Below are positions 43,755 through 56,811 of a stretch of DNA of 64,000 bases, in pieces. The notes under the pieces are model-generated. The model was not told where the DNA came from. It searched no databases and saw only the letters and a list, made by a program, of their open reading frames with translations. How positions within the stretch are numbered: position 1 is the stretch's first letter; each line of letters starts with the position of its first letter. This DNA is from Edaphochlamys debaryana (lineage: Eukaryota; Chlorophyta; Chlorophyceae; Chlamydomonadales): contig JAEHOE010000006.1 of NCBI GenBank assembly GCA_016858145.1, positions 682,001-746,000 of the forward strand, written 5' to 3'. Both the position numbers and the translations under genes were made by a program.

Positions 43755-46104
43755 GCTTTCCGATTAATATCTCCTTCCGCCTCAGGGGGTGCTCGCGTTC
43801 TCCACGCCGGGCCCCCCCCAGCGTGCCGCGTCCGCGCAGGGCAGCATGGAACGGAGCGAGGTATGCCCTGGAGCAGCGAGTTGCGCCAACAGTGCGGCGA
43901 GCTGCACTTCGCTTCGCAATCGCTCTGCATTGCTCTTTCCGAGCCCTTTTCCTGGCAAATCGCGATTCAGTGTTGACGCACCAGCAGGCTGCAGATGGCT
44001 GCCGGTTGGTACGCTAGAGGTGAACAGCAGCGGTGTCGCGCTGTGCCAGCCAGGCAGGCGGTTGTCGGCGGCAAGGTGCAGTGCTTGTCTTGGCGCCGGC
44101 ACCGGAGCGGGTGTCTTTCCAAGGAGGAGAGGGGAGCGAGAGGAGAACACAGTGGCGAGGAGGGCGCGGGGGCAGATGGGGGCGTCCCACACCTCTGGGG
44201 TCGCGGGGTGGGTTGTCCTCCACCAGTTTCACCAGCCCAGTCTGTGTCCCCGGGGTGTCGGCCAACGCCCTGCTAGGCGAAGCCATATGAAGCCGAATGA
44301 ACCTGCCCGTAAGCGTAGATAGCCTGGCGCAGAGGAGTCGGGATTGAGAAACCGTGAAACCGTATGTCCAATGCACGGCAAGACCGCCACTGCAGCCAGC
44401 AGCCCACAATGTTAGGGGGCAGCGGACGGCGGCGAAGGGCTAGGACCTGAAAGCGGGGAGGCAAGGATGCGATGGTTGCAGCAGGAAGTCCAGGAACCGC
44501 CTCCAGAAGGTGAGGCGTTGAGCTAGAGCGCCACCAACTGGGTGTGCCACCTGCACACCAATACCCACGGCTACCGTGACAGACTCTCGGTCGGCACGCC
44601 ACGTCAAGGCAAGGCCTCGGGGCCCTGGGCCGTGTGCGTGTCCACTCCCTTGCCCTCGACGTCCCTCGCTCCCTATCCACCGCAATGTACGCTCTGCTAC
44701 GTGGATCTCTTCGACCTCTTCAAACTCCGGGCCCATGTGGGTCGGGCCGCCCCGTGCCATGTGGGTTGGGCTGGCGCGCACGCTTCCTCGAGTGCCTCCT
44801 CAAGTGGTCTCCGCACTGTCCGCAGCAACTGCTGCTGCGGGGGCGGTGGCCGCGGCCTGGGCAGCCGTGTGGACTACGCTGCGTGGCCCCTGCGGGGACA
44901 GACCCCAGTGCAAGCTGTCAGCACATGGAGCGAGCTGTGAGGCTCCTCCCAGGCCGCTCGGCTCACCGACTCGTCAGCCGTTACCGCCGCAGAAGCCACA
45001 TGCCCATGCCACCAACACTGCGCCTGCCAAATGCCACCTCTGCAGGCGCCAATTCCTCCCCGGCACAGCCTTTCGGCACTCTGCCTCGGCGACTCTTGCA
45101 ACCCCCTGGTGCCCGCAAGTCTGCGCCTGCCTCCTACAGGGCAGCTGATCGCGCACACGTAACCCAACCCCTCCTCAGCAACCCCCCTAACGCAAATGGA
45201 CACGGTACAATGACGCACCAACATATGTCCGCATGCACAGCCCCTGCCTTCAAGGGCCGTGCCACGCACTCCTGCAAGACACGACAACGGCGTTCTGCAC
45301 GCGAAAACTCTCATGCTACAACGCGCCACACGCAACCCACGAACTTAACTTTCTGCTGCCCGCTTCCTGCACCCACACTCTCGCTAGCCAAGCTCTTGGT
45401 CCTCAACCTGCCGCCAGGCCACACTGGGGTGAACCTCTAAACTAATAGAATGGAAGATGGAGCTCCGATCGACCTACTGACGCCTAGCTCCTAGTCCTAG
45501 CTCCCCAGACACCGAAGTGACGAGTGTGGCTGAAGCTTGTGGCGGTCCCTGAGGACGCGGCCAAGCCAAGCAGGTGCCGCCACCCCCACAACTAGCAGCC
45601 AAGGAATGGAGGGGATCCACCGCTCGACGCATCGAGGCTAAGGCGGAAAACGCACGCGGGTTGCGTAATGGGCCACAGCAGGGCCTCATTCACCGCTTGG
45701 AGGGATGCTTACTAAACTCGCGCCCCCCTCATACCGTACCGCATCAAGCAAGTTTATGTACGGCACGCTTGTACGGCACGCTCAGGGTACTCACGTGCAC
45801 GACAGACACGTTGCGCGGCACTGGTCCGAAACCCACAGGTCAGCAGACCCTCGCCCCCGTGTCACTACATATGCCTACAAGCTTGTCTCTGCAGCGCCAA
45901 GAATCACAAAGGCACCGCCGTTCCGGCCAACCGCCCACAAAGTCTATTGCTCACTCACGCCTGCAAAAATAAGTGAAGACCCTAAGCCGCCACCGAAGAG
46001 GAAGAATAATGTGTCTGACGATTGTGGCACACCCGCAGTGCTGTCCACAACGCGCAAGGCCGCCCGTACGGCAGCCCACACGGGCCGCACGTGTCACGAG
46101 CGGC
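43755..46104. other. 2.3-kb stretch without a supportable gene
   Basis: Plus-strand frames at about 44.7 and 45.0 kb contain CTLCYVDLFDLFKLRAH and KCHLCRRQFLPGTAFRH, each like half of a C2H2 zinc finger, but in different frames and without the second His at the right spacing. GC falls to the right. No RNA gene was seen. Confidence 0.35.
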
Positions 46105-49100
46105 TCAGCTGGACACGAAGCCCCGTGTGCCCTCCACGCCCTTGCGGTACCCCGGCTGTCCCGGCTGCGGCCGCGGCAGGGTCACCCACACGGCCTTGGA
46201 GTAGATGTCGCCGTTGAGCAGGAACAGCCTGCGCAGGTGAGGGGCGGCGGCGGGGGGCGGGGCAGGCAGCCGAAGGTCAGGCTCCGTGGCGCTAAGAGAC
46301 GCGGGCAGCGCTGCCTACCGCCCTGGGGCCCCAGCCGCACGCTCACCCCCGCCCCCTCCTCAGCCCGCAGACATCATCGAATGCATGCCGGCCCTCCAGC
46401 GCTTTCAGCCCCAACACCAACTACAATCACAGCCGCGGCCTACAACCGCTGCCCCCCCAGCCCGCGGACCGCGCACGCACTTGTACATGCCGGGCAGCGC
46501 GATGTACATGTGCGGGGGCCCGCGCAGCGTGAGCCGCCCCTCCAGGGGGTCGTCCGCCAGGATCTCCAGCCCGATCAGGCGCTGGTGCGTGTTGAACGAG
46601 TGCGTCACGGAGCTGGAGGGTTGAGAGGGGGGGGTGCAGGGGAGGGGCGGTGAGTGGCGGGGGCGGTGAGGATGCGGGCCGGCAGCGCACGTGAGGCAAT
46701 GGGATGTAGCGTGGTGAGGCAGGGTGGGGCGGGCTGCCCGCGCCTGGCTCCACCGGAGAGCGAGCCCGAGCCCGCATGCCCTGGCCCCGTGACAAGCCCC
46801 CTGAGCCCCGCACTCCGGGCCTCGTGACGAGCGCCCTGAGCTCCTCGGGGCCCTGTCAGCACCTCGGCCCCCACCTCCGCAGCCGTCTGCCCCTCACCAT
46901 GGCGCCACGATGACTGCGCGGGTGATGCTGGAGCCCTCGGGCGCCTCGGATGAGATGACGTACTGTACGGCAAAGGTCTCCTGGTAGCGGATGGTGTCGG
47001 GGGCAGTGATGATCCAGGGCCGCGACTCGGGGAAGAAGACGAAGGGCGGGGAGAAGATCTCCACCCGGTACTCGGCCTGTGGGGGGGGGGAGGAGGATGG
47101 GGAGGAGAGGGGCAAGAGGCTTCGAGTTCAGGCGGTTGTTGCAAGGGTAGCATGCGGAGCTGGAGCCCCAACAAGGGCCCCCTCAAACAAGCCGCTACCC
47201 CGCAGCGCCCTCCTGCCGCTCTCCCCCGCCTCGCAACGCCCTTTCCCCGGCCCCGCCTCGCCTTGTTGGTCGGGCTGGGGTCGAAGTCGTACCCCGGCGC
47301 CACCGTGAAGCGGAAGCAGCGGTCGCAGCCGGCCACCACCACCGTGCCGTCCACCGTTAGGCAGGCCGTGGAGTGGTACCTGGGGTGTGGGACGGGGAAG
47401 TGTGGGGAGGGGGGGTCAGAAGGTGGGGGAGCGTGCGTTGACAGGGGGTAAGGGCGAGATAGCACACTTACGCCAAGGGGGAGCAGGGGACGGCGTGATG
47501 AGCATGGTTGATGGTACAGAGGGACATGCCATGCACATGCGCTCCGGTGACCCGCGCCCATGGCCCCTTCACACAACCCCCGTCCCCAACCCCTCCCCGA
47601 CCCGCCCGCTCCCTCCTCACATGCGTGCGATGCGGGTGGTGGCCATGCGCGTGAAGCGCTGGCCCTGGGGGGCCTCGGGGTCGTACAGATCGGCCTGGGG
47701 GGCGGAGGGTGGTGAGGAGGGGGTTGGAGGAGGGGTGGTCGAGGGGATCGGGCCGGTGAAAAGGGGCATGCGAGAGAGGAGGGGGGGAGGGCGATGGCCA
47801 GCGGTGAGCGTGCACAGGGCTACAGCCAGCAAGCCCTCGCGCCGGTCCCGAGGTCCCCTCCGCTCGGCCACTTACAAACATAACGGGGAGGTTGGCGCGG
47901 GACTCTCCGCCGCTCGCCGAGTCGCCCGCGAGGCCGGTCTGCGGGCGAGGGCGGGTTGCGAGGGAGGGAAGAAGTATGATTGAGGCAGGCAGGGGCGGGT
48001 CAAGCAGTGGCCACAGGCGCCAGGGCTACTAGGGGGGGGGCGCCTCCCGCCTGCCTCCCGCCACTAGGGCCGGCCGCGGACCCCAGGCCGTGTCCCGCCG
48101 GCCCCTTCCCCGCCCCCGTGCAACCCCTCCTCTCCCCCGCGCCTCACGCTTGCTCCGTTGAGGATGACGACCTTGCCGTTGGGCAGCAACACGGAATCCG
48201 GCATGACGCGGCCCACGGGCATGGGCTCCTGGATCCAGCCGTTGTAGGTGTAGTTCTGGATCGCATGGCATGGGGGGGATTCGGGTTCCGTGACATGTAA
48301 GGAGCAGGTTCAAGCTCGAAGGCTCGAACTCGAATGCGGCACCGGCACAGGCTGTACACTGCCGTCCAGCAGCCCCAATAGCAGGCACAGCTAGCTCCCC
48401 CGTTCTCCTTCCCACGGGCTCACCCCTGTGGCCGGGTCAAAGGTCAGGCCGATGCGGTTGACATTGCGGTTGGCAATGGTCGACAGGTCCTTGACGGTTG
48501 ACTCCTTCTGGCCGCCAATCAGCATCACCTCAAACTGGGGAGCCGGGCGGGGGAAGCGGGAGGGTGCACGGGGCTTACGGCAGAGTCAAGAGCGGCAATG
48601 CCTGCGCCCCCCCTCACCCCCCCTCCTCTCCCCCTCCACCCTCACCGCGTAGTCCTTCTCGGGGTACAGCCCCAGCAGCAGGGAGGTGCCGGTGAAGGGG
48701 AACTGCGTGGAGGCGTAGCCGCGCAGGCGGGGCACGTCCTGGAGGGACCGGGGGGCGGGGACGAGCGGGGTGGGGCGACGACAGGCGGGCGCAGAGCTGG
48801 CGCAGGAGCGGGCTGCGGGGCAGAGCGGCGGCCGGGGAAGGAGCACGGAGCAGCAGGGTACCGTATAGGTTCCGGCGCAGGCTTATGTGGGGTAGTGCGG
48901 TGTGGTCCGAGGCGGGTGTCCCTGCTGCCCGCTGCCGAATCACCTCCTCCCCTCCTCCGCACCTGGCGCCAGGTGTTGTTTGTGTAATCCAGGATCCAGC
49001 CGGAGCGGCCGCAAAAGGTAAAGAGCAGGCCCGAGGGGAGCACGTAGTTGAAGGGGTAGTAGATCTAGGGCCGAGCGGGGTGGGGAGGGAAAAGGGTTGG

Positions 49101-52100
49101 CTGAGAGGCAAGCATGCGTGATGGAGGCCGGTCTTCGGCAGTGCTGCCCTTACTCCTGCCCCTAACCTGCCCCCGCAGGCCCCCCCCCCTGCCTGACTGC
49201 CCCCCTTCCCCAGCCCCATCTGCCCTACAGCAAGTGACCCCCAGCCCTGCCCCCTGCCCCTGCCCCTGCCCCCCCTCCTCCCCCTGCCCCTGGCCCCCTT
49301 CGCCCCCCAGCCCCCCCGCTTCCCACACCTGCTCCGACTGGTCTAGGTACTGCGGCCGCATGGCGTACGGCGTGAGCGCCTGTGACACAGGGTCGTACAT
49401 CTCCCAGAAGGGGTTGTTGGCGGTGCCGGCGCCCACGCCCTGCGTGCCGCCCATGACCAGCACGCGGCCGTCGGGGAGCAGCGTGGCGGTGGGGTACCTG
49501 GGGGGGAAGGGGGCAATGTGTTGCACGAACGGGGAGGAGCCCAAGAGGCGTAGTTCGCTTGACTGCCATGGGCGGCCTCTCAACGCTGCTGGCACACCAC
49601 GCCCGGCACCCATTCCTCTTTCCACGCCCCTCTGCCCCCCCGCCTGCAGCCTGCCCCGCCTGCAAGGCCCGCCCCTCTTCCCACCGCCCCAGCAGCGCTT
49701 CCGTCATCGGCATACACAAGGAGTCCCCCTCCAGCCACCCCCTCCCCACCATCGCTTCCAGCCCATCTCCACCAGCTTGTTCAGCGCCAGGTCCTCGCAG
49801 GACTTGTTGAAGGTGCGGATGGACTTCATGCCGTCGGGGTAGCCCGCGTTGGCCTGGTGTGTGTGTGGGAGGGGAGACGTGAGGAGAGGGGCAGAGGCGG
49901 CCAAGAGCCTGGTCTGGCAGAAGCCCCCACAACCTGCACACACGCACGCTGCTGGCGCCCCCACCGCTCGGCCCGGAGGCACGGCACGCCCCAGCCCGAA
50001 ACCCAGCCCGCAGCCCCCTCCGCCCCCTGCGTTCCCCTCCTGCCCCCCCTGCAAACGCACCTGGTGGCCGCCCACCACCACCACGTCCCCGCTGTCGAGC
50101 AGCGTGTGGCCGCAGCAGAAGAGGCCGTCGGGCGAGAAGATGTGCGTGAAGTTGCCCGTGTCCATATCCATGAAGCCGGCAATGGAGCGGGAGCCTGAGG
50201 CGGAAACGGATGGGGAGGCAGGGAGCCAGGGAGGGCGGTTAGCAGGGGGCCGAGGGAGGGCTGCGGCGTGGCGGCGGGGAGGGCTGCGCGTCAGGGCTCG
50301 TCAAGATCATCGGTCGTCAACATGTGATGCAGAAAGGTGGTGAGGAAGTAGCGAGCCCAGGCACTTGGCCCCCTCGCCCGGCCCCCTCACCATCGGGGTG
50401 GTAGCCTGAGGGCCGCTCCATGAAGAGGAAGCGGTTGGTGCCCGGGATCTGGACCATGTGTACGGCTGCGGACGGCGTACGGCAGTTGCACAGCAGATGG
50501 AGCAGGAGGTAAGTGCCGAGGGGGCCGAGCCACAGGGTTTCCTGACTAACGGGGAAGCCATTGACCGGCCTGCAGGGGGCGGCCCCCGGCAAATCCCGCC
50601 CTCCCCCCAAAGCCCTAAAAGCAGGGCCTGCCTGCTGCCACGATGCCCCCCGGCGGTCGCAGGCCGAGCCTCAAACAATCGCCCACCGACCTCAGGAACT
50701 GTGGTCCAGCCACTCACCCACGATCATGCCCACACCGAACACATCGTATCTGGGAGAGTGGGAAAGGGCAACAAGCGAGCAAGGGAGGATTGACGCACTG
50801 GCGATGAAGATCGGGTGCGTGTTCCCGCCCGCGCCAAAAGACCCCCGCGTGTCGAATCTGCCTGAACCGTTGCACCGCCCGGCACGGGCCCGTGCCTGCT
50901 CGTTTGCTGGCCCCTGCATCGCCCCGCCCGCATGGGACGAGCCCGTACCCATGTGGCCCACGTGCCCACCTGCCGATTTGCTGAGCTGGCAGCGCCGGCG
51001 CCTGGGGCGGCCGCAGGCTGGGGGGCGGGGAGGGTGACACGGGCGGCCACTGCGGCTGCATGGGCGGCGCCGGGATGGAGGGGACGGCGGGAATGGCGTC
51101 GTTCCGCGTGCCCGTAGGCGGAGGGGGGCGCTGGGAGGGGCGGGAGTCGCTGGGGTTGGGGCTGTTGTCGGAAGGGCCGGCGGAGCCGCGAGGGGAAGGC
51201 GGCGGGCGAGGGGGCGGCGGGCGAGGGGGCGGGGACCGGACAGGGGGCGGCGGGCGAGGGGGCGGGGACCGTACAGGGGGCGGCGACGCGCGCGTTGGAG
51301 GAGGCGACCGTACAGGGGGAGGCGATGGCGGGGGAGGGCGCGGAGGGGGCGAGCGCTTGGGTGGCGGCGGCAGGGGTGGCGGCGGCGGCGGCGGGGGCGG
51401 GGGCGGAGGCGGGGACCGCGAGGGCGGGGGTGGCTTAGGGGTGGCGGGGGGCTCACCGGGGAAATCAGGTGGCAGGGCCGGAGTACGGGGGAAGAGCGGC
51501 TTCCGCGGCTTCTTCGGGCGAGGCGGCATGGGGGGCCGCGGGCGCCTCGGCGCGCGAGGAGCCCGGGGCGTTACAGGGGGCAGCAGGGGGGCCGGGGGCC
51601 GCTTCTTCTTACGGACAGCAAAGGCCCGCGGCATGCTTGCCGCCTGCAGCAGCCGCTCTCTTGCTGCCGCCTTGGCGTCTCTAAGGCCCTCCCGGGCCTG
51701 CAGACCCTCAGCCAGGATGGCAATGCCGCTGGCGCCAGCGATCGCCATGGGGTCTTCATAAGGGTCCGAGTCGTCGCCGTCGGGGCCGTCTGCAGCCCCA
51801 AACCCCGTCGTCACGCCGAGTAGCGCTTGGCTCGCGGCGCCTCCCAGGGCCGAGATGGCGGCCAGGAGCAGCACCAGCAGCGAGGAGGGCCGGAGGGCTC
51901 GGCCGCATAACCGCCGACGGACGGAAGGAGCTGCTGGCTGTGCGTCTCCCGCTTCGCCAAGCAACTGCCGCTTCCCCGCAGCGCGACGGGCGGGGGGTGT
52001 CCCCCGGGGCCTGTCCGCGCCAGCACAGCTTATGTGCTGCATATCGTCGCTGCAGCCGGAGCCGGAGCAGCTGGACGCTCTGTCCGCTTGATAGTTGGGC

Positions 52101-52135
52101 GACGAGCACACATCGCTCGCGCCTGGCCGCTCCAT
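46105..52135 (-). CDS. GOX: Copper-radical oxidase (glyoxal/galactose oxidase-like) with SPPP-rich stalk, 927 aa
   Basis: Sixteen exons close in phase: 52135-50970, 50749-50718, 50465-50391, 50194-50061, 49853-49750, 49497-49329, 49064-48963, 48738-48646, 48534-48424, 48255-48148, 47938-47876, 47694-47621, 47379-47262, 47076-46898, 46612-46481, 46228-46105. Residues about 1-390 hold a basic leader, a membrane anchor (SSLLVLLLAAISALGG) and a hydroxyproline-type stalk of repeated SPPP units. The catalytic part follows the glyoxal oxidase pattern: DGLFCCGHTLLDSGDVVVV (Cys of the Tyr-Cys cofactor), RWYPTATLLPDGRVLVMGG (the cross-linked Tyr), RMYHSTACLTVDG (axial Tyr and His) and CSVTHSFNTHQRL (C-terminal domain His). 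The enzyme should oxidise aldehydes or alcohols and make H2O2 in the cell wall. One intron is GC-AG (AAG|GCGAGG after 47262). Confidence 0.9.
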
Positions 52136-55100
52136 CGGCGCCAGGCTGCCACAATATCGACCACGATGATTGCCGACAAGAGAAGCGGGCCACCGACGCT
52201 CACGCGTTTGCCAGTTGCGGATGATGAAAGCAGCGGATGGCTTCGTCCGCCAAGCGCTGTCAAGGCCGCAGTTGATTGGCTTATGACGCCCGTAGGTATG
52301 GACTACACTGATGCAGGTGGCATGAGGATAAAGAACAGTGGAAATTACTTCGCCTGTCGCGCCCGGCGTCCTATTGTTGGTGAGAAGCGCTCTGTCCGTC
52401 TGAGCTACTGGTCCGCCTAAGGCTTCTGTCTCGCTATCCTATCTCGCTCTGATTGCAACGCGGTTAGCGCGCAAAAGTCAAGCGTGTGTCGGCGCGCGCG
52501 CGAGCTTTCAGTCCTGGTCTACAAGGTGTAACCGCGATTTCTGCGAGCGCCTAATGCTAGGAACACGAGTGCGTAACCATACAGCGGATTGTGTGGTCCG
52601 TCACCCGTACGCGTCGGCCCGTTCCCGCCCTCCACACTTGTACCTCGCCAGGGTACCTCGCTCGACGCCTGCCCCCGCACCATGCCCGCCGTGCGCTGCC
52701 CTCAAGCGACGGCACCCATAGGTGTCGTCATGGGTCGCAGGTGACGCAGGACCTCGGCCCGCAGCGGCAGTCCCTAGTCCGCGCCCGTACAACTGGCTTC
52801 CATCCAGGTGCGCCTTGGCTGCCCCTGGCTGCCGCCCGTCACAGCAACCGTCAGGCGTGTGCCTTCCCCAGCTGGCTTCGCCATCGCTCCCAGTGCCCCA
52901 TCTCCTCCAACACAATCCCAGAGCAGAGGCCACTTGACTACGGCGGTCCCACACATTCTCTTACGAATCCGGAAGCCAGGGGGGTGGGGGTGAGCTCGGG
53001 GCGTCTGTGTTCGACGGCTGGACCTCCAGCGCCCATCCTGAGAAACGCAGCTACCCAGAGGGCGACTGATCACGGCATGGGCTCATACTTCCACCCCTCC
53101 GGATCTCGGGATCCAGAATCCAGGCCAACAGGTCCTTTTCAGCCGAACCGCGTCCTCGCACGGCCCATCCTTCAGGCCCTGCGCTGCCTCTGCCCACCTG
53201 CGCCTTCCGGCTTGCCCCCCACCGCCTCCTGCTTGCGTTCAGCAGCACCTTCGTCACGGTCGCCACTACTGTACACCCCCAACCACCACAGGGCGGCATC
53301 CGAACATCTTGACCCCAACACACCAGGGGGGGGGGGGGTAAAAACATTAGTTCCATACACCACCCCACAAAAGTTCGGACCCCCCCGACCCCCCCACCCC
53401 CCACCCCTTGCCGTACACTGCACACACTGCCGTACACGGCCATAATGTAACCCGTTTCCCTCGACTTTTGTGCCAATCGGGTGCGCTTCGTGTGCGCTAC
53501 TGCCTTGCGCGTGAACCGGAAGCGTCGATGAGGCTTGGGTCCTGTCCATTGACCATCCCCGCGTCCATGGACCACTCTCCGGTACCTTGCATCCGCGCTA
53601 TTCATGCCCTATGCCTCCTATATGATGAGCTACGGCCATCATAGTACATCCGGACGTCTAGCAGCGGTGGCAGTGCCGGTCGTGACGTGTCCCACGCGCG
53701 GACATGCCGACATGTGGCACCCGCAGCCACCCTTCGACCACCATCCCTATGGTCTGTGGTGCTCAGGCACACCCACGGTTCAGCCTCTCCTTGATACCAC
53801 GCGTTTACGCAAGGAAAGGGCCCTTGGGCTGCGTCAGACCGCTGTGACAAAAGTTCGGACGGGAGCTGTACAAAAGTTCGGGACCCCCCTCCCCCCCCCG
53901 TCCCCCCCCCACTTTGAGGGCTCATAACTTTTTTCCTAGAACCTCGATTTTCAGTCTGAAAGCGGATTTGGGCTCCTCTTGTCGAGCTCTCCAAAGTAAA
54001 AGCGTGGCGTAGTTTTTTACACTTCCTGCCCCCCCCCTGAACACACGCCCCCGGACGTCCTCCAGCTGAGGGCTACCAAAAGCCCCAGGCAGTCGCCCCG
54101 TCCGTCCACTTCTTTACCTTCGTGCTCCTCCCCCCCGCTTGCGGCACTGCGCGCTCGTGCCATCACATCTCTGCGACTCTGCGAGTGCTCGGGCTCTTGA
54201 GTGACTTGGGATCTTCGTCAGTGTGGTTAAATCAGAGCTCAGCTGCCTTCAGCTGCTCTCTAGTCCCCGGTGTCTTCGCCTCGACGGCTCGACCTGGTGG
54301 CAGCGACTTGCCGTTACCGTAGCCAAAGGCAACTACTCACTCTCTATTCCGTAGAGTAGGCTGAGAGAGTTGCACATGGTGGGCGACGGCCCCGTTCGGA
54401 TCTGAGCTTGCCCTTTCTCTGTGGTGTGAGCAGCAGCCCCTGCTTGGACAACGCTTTACTGCTCACCACGTTCTGGGAAGTCCTGGGCCATGTCACCGGT
54501 AACCGCTCGAGGCTCATGGTATATTGGCGCGTCCCCTTGGCCGCAAACCCCAGCTACCGAGGAACTGCGGCAGCCGCGGGCCGCACCGCGTTTCACCCTG
54601 CCGCCCGCCTTGCTTTACCGCTCCCACCGGAGGCGGCAACCACACAAGAACCACAGGACAACTGCAAGGGGGCTTGAACGGGAGACTCTTGCTGTGTCCC
54701 TTACAGGACACATCCCACGCCGCGCCATCGGCCAAAACCGAGAGACGCACGGAGTCGCTTACCACAACCTGCCAGCCCCGCTGGCCACCTGCACCGATTA
54801 CCCTAGCGCCACCACTCATCAGGCACCAGCTCACGACTCCTGACGCCCTGACCAACAAGTAACCCATGACCCCACAGCCCAGCAGAGTGACCCTGATCCA
54901 TACCTCTCCCCGCGCCCCCCAACTGCCCCCAGCCAACGGCCACCACCCCGCGCTGACGAGCGACGTATTGCCACCGCGGCTTGCCCGTTTGGGTAAGCGC
55001 TACCCCTTAACCAACCACCGTTTGAACACACGAGCAGTACGTATGTGAGTACTGACATGCACTGCCAAAACTGGACCGACCGGCATGCGTTGTCCTTTTG

Positions 55101-56811
55101 CAACGACAGCCCCCACTTCTTAGCATCCGTTATGCTCGGCTTCGGCAGACACGAGCCTAAGCTTCCGTTGCATCCACTTTACCAACATTACTACATCCTT
55201 TCCACCAAGCCCGATGTGCCGAGGCCCGGAGTGCCACTGCATGCTCGTGAGCTCCCCGGCGTTCGGCAGAGCCGTCAGTCCAACGAGCCCGAGAACAGCA
55301 GACGCACATCCATCCTGGACAACCGACACCGCATCCCTCCGCCCCATCCAGCCATTTAAGCGTTCCTACTGCAAAACGACATCACAACCGCACTCAAGGC
55401 CCACCCAAAGGGCCTGACGGCTGGGGGGCACACGGCCCCACAAAACTCACACCGCGAGCGCACGCGTTTGGCCTGCAACACAACCCCCTTCCCCTCATAA
55501 GCATGCGCTCGAACACCACTGCCGTTTCAAGAGCAGGAACAAAGGACCTGGACAAGGACACGTGTAGGGACGGCCACCCGTTGCGAGGCAGCGACAGTTC
55601 TTGGGCAAGCGTTTGCCTAGGCGATCAAAGAATGGGGCAAGCGTTTGGATAAGAGACTCTTGCTGGTACCGTTGCCATACCACATTCCCCCCCCCCCAAC
55701 AACAGTGCGACACGAAAGCAGATACCTCAACCTAAACGGCAGCCATCGCGCGAAGCCCTTCGTGCATAAGCCCTACTTAAGCACTTTTAAGGTGGGTGGT
55801 TCCAGAACCAGCCCATCCTCGAGGCTCCCGTTTGCCGCGTCGGCACGGGAGCACGAGGACACCGGAGCGGTGGGCGTGCCAGAAGGGTTCCGGCCGGCAG
55901 ACCATTTCCTGCACAATCTCTCACGAAGGTGCGCCTGCCTGAAACCCTCTTGTCCCCCCTGAATGTGGCCCCTACCCTACACACCCAAGACACGCCTCGG
56001 AGCCCGCCCCAGCGTCCGCACGAGCGGTCTCCCCGATCCCTGGACTCTAGTTGCGATGCACCCGTTCGGCCGCAGCGCCACCCGGGGCGCGGTGCCTGGC
56101 CCCGTGAGGGCAACGGCCATGTCTACCCCGCGCATGCGTCAGGCCCGCAGGTGCCAAGCCTAGAATCTCGCCAGCATCCATATGATTCCCCCAAACCTCC
56201 AAGAAGTAACGCCGAGCATGTTACCCTCCCATGCAGCGTACGCATGATACGGTTCGCATGACAGCGCGCCGATAAAGGAAACGCGTTGTGGCTTTCGCCT
56301 GCTATCAATGCTTTGGGCGATGCATGAAAGAGGGTGGCACGCCGCGAGGGGCGAAGCGCGGTGTTGTAGAGAGAGATAGGCCCCTCCTCCGAGTCTCCAG
56401 GCAGGCAGTCGCCAACGCTTGGGCGCTTGAAGTGCGAGCGGGGCTCTCTGATGAGAGCCTTAGGAGTATATTTCTACTTTGTCTTTTACCATACCATAGG
56501 TGGCATGTTCACCATGTTTGTAGCGCCGGCATCGACCTCACCAGCGTATTGCCTCCAGCGGCCGCAAAACCGCCCGGCTAGCCGCCGTTCCCACACGCGG
56601 CGCGCTGCCGACCAGCGTCCGGGTCCGTGAGCCATTCTCTCTTTGACGCATAAGCAGGCCTCTAGCGCCCGCCCGAACCGCGCCGGCAGCAACGGCCGGC
56701 GGCGCACTGCAAGACGGGTTCACGGGATGCGTGCGCACCGCTGCCGCTCCCAAGGGAGCGCCGGAGGGGCGCTCCGGGGCGGCTCCGACCTCCGAGGGAG
56801 GGCGCGGCCGC
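52136..56811. other. 4.7-kb gene-free stretch, lower GC, with C-tract and AAAAGTTCGG repeats
   Basis: No coding chain, tRNA or clear transposon was found. Poly-C/poly-G runs at 53.33 and 53.89 kb flank repeated ACAAAAGTTCGGAC. The block near 53920-54040 (CTCATAACTTTTTTCC, TTTTCAGTCTGAAAG) has the look of an interspersed noncoding repeat. The rest (54.3-56.7 kb) is unremarkable. Confidence 0.4.
53367..53884. repeat. Three copies of ACAAAAGTTCGG(G)AC beside homopolymer C/G runs
   Basis: Copies at 53367-53380, 53847-53860 and 53870-53884. The first and third are followed directly by long C-rich tracts. They may be ends or internal repeats of a noncoding mobile element. Confidence 0.5.

Noticed and set aside
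44542..45148. Possible C2H2 zinc fingers (CTLCYVDLF..., KCHLCRRQF...)
   Set aside because: They lie in different frames, the second His spacing is wrong, and there are no surrounding exons.
52360..52425. tRNA-like sequence on the minus strand (GGCGGACCAGTAGCTCAGACGG)
   Set aside because: It has an A-box-like start and D arm, but no anticodon stem or T arm could be paired. It may be a tRNA-derived fragment; not annotated.
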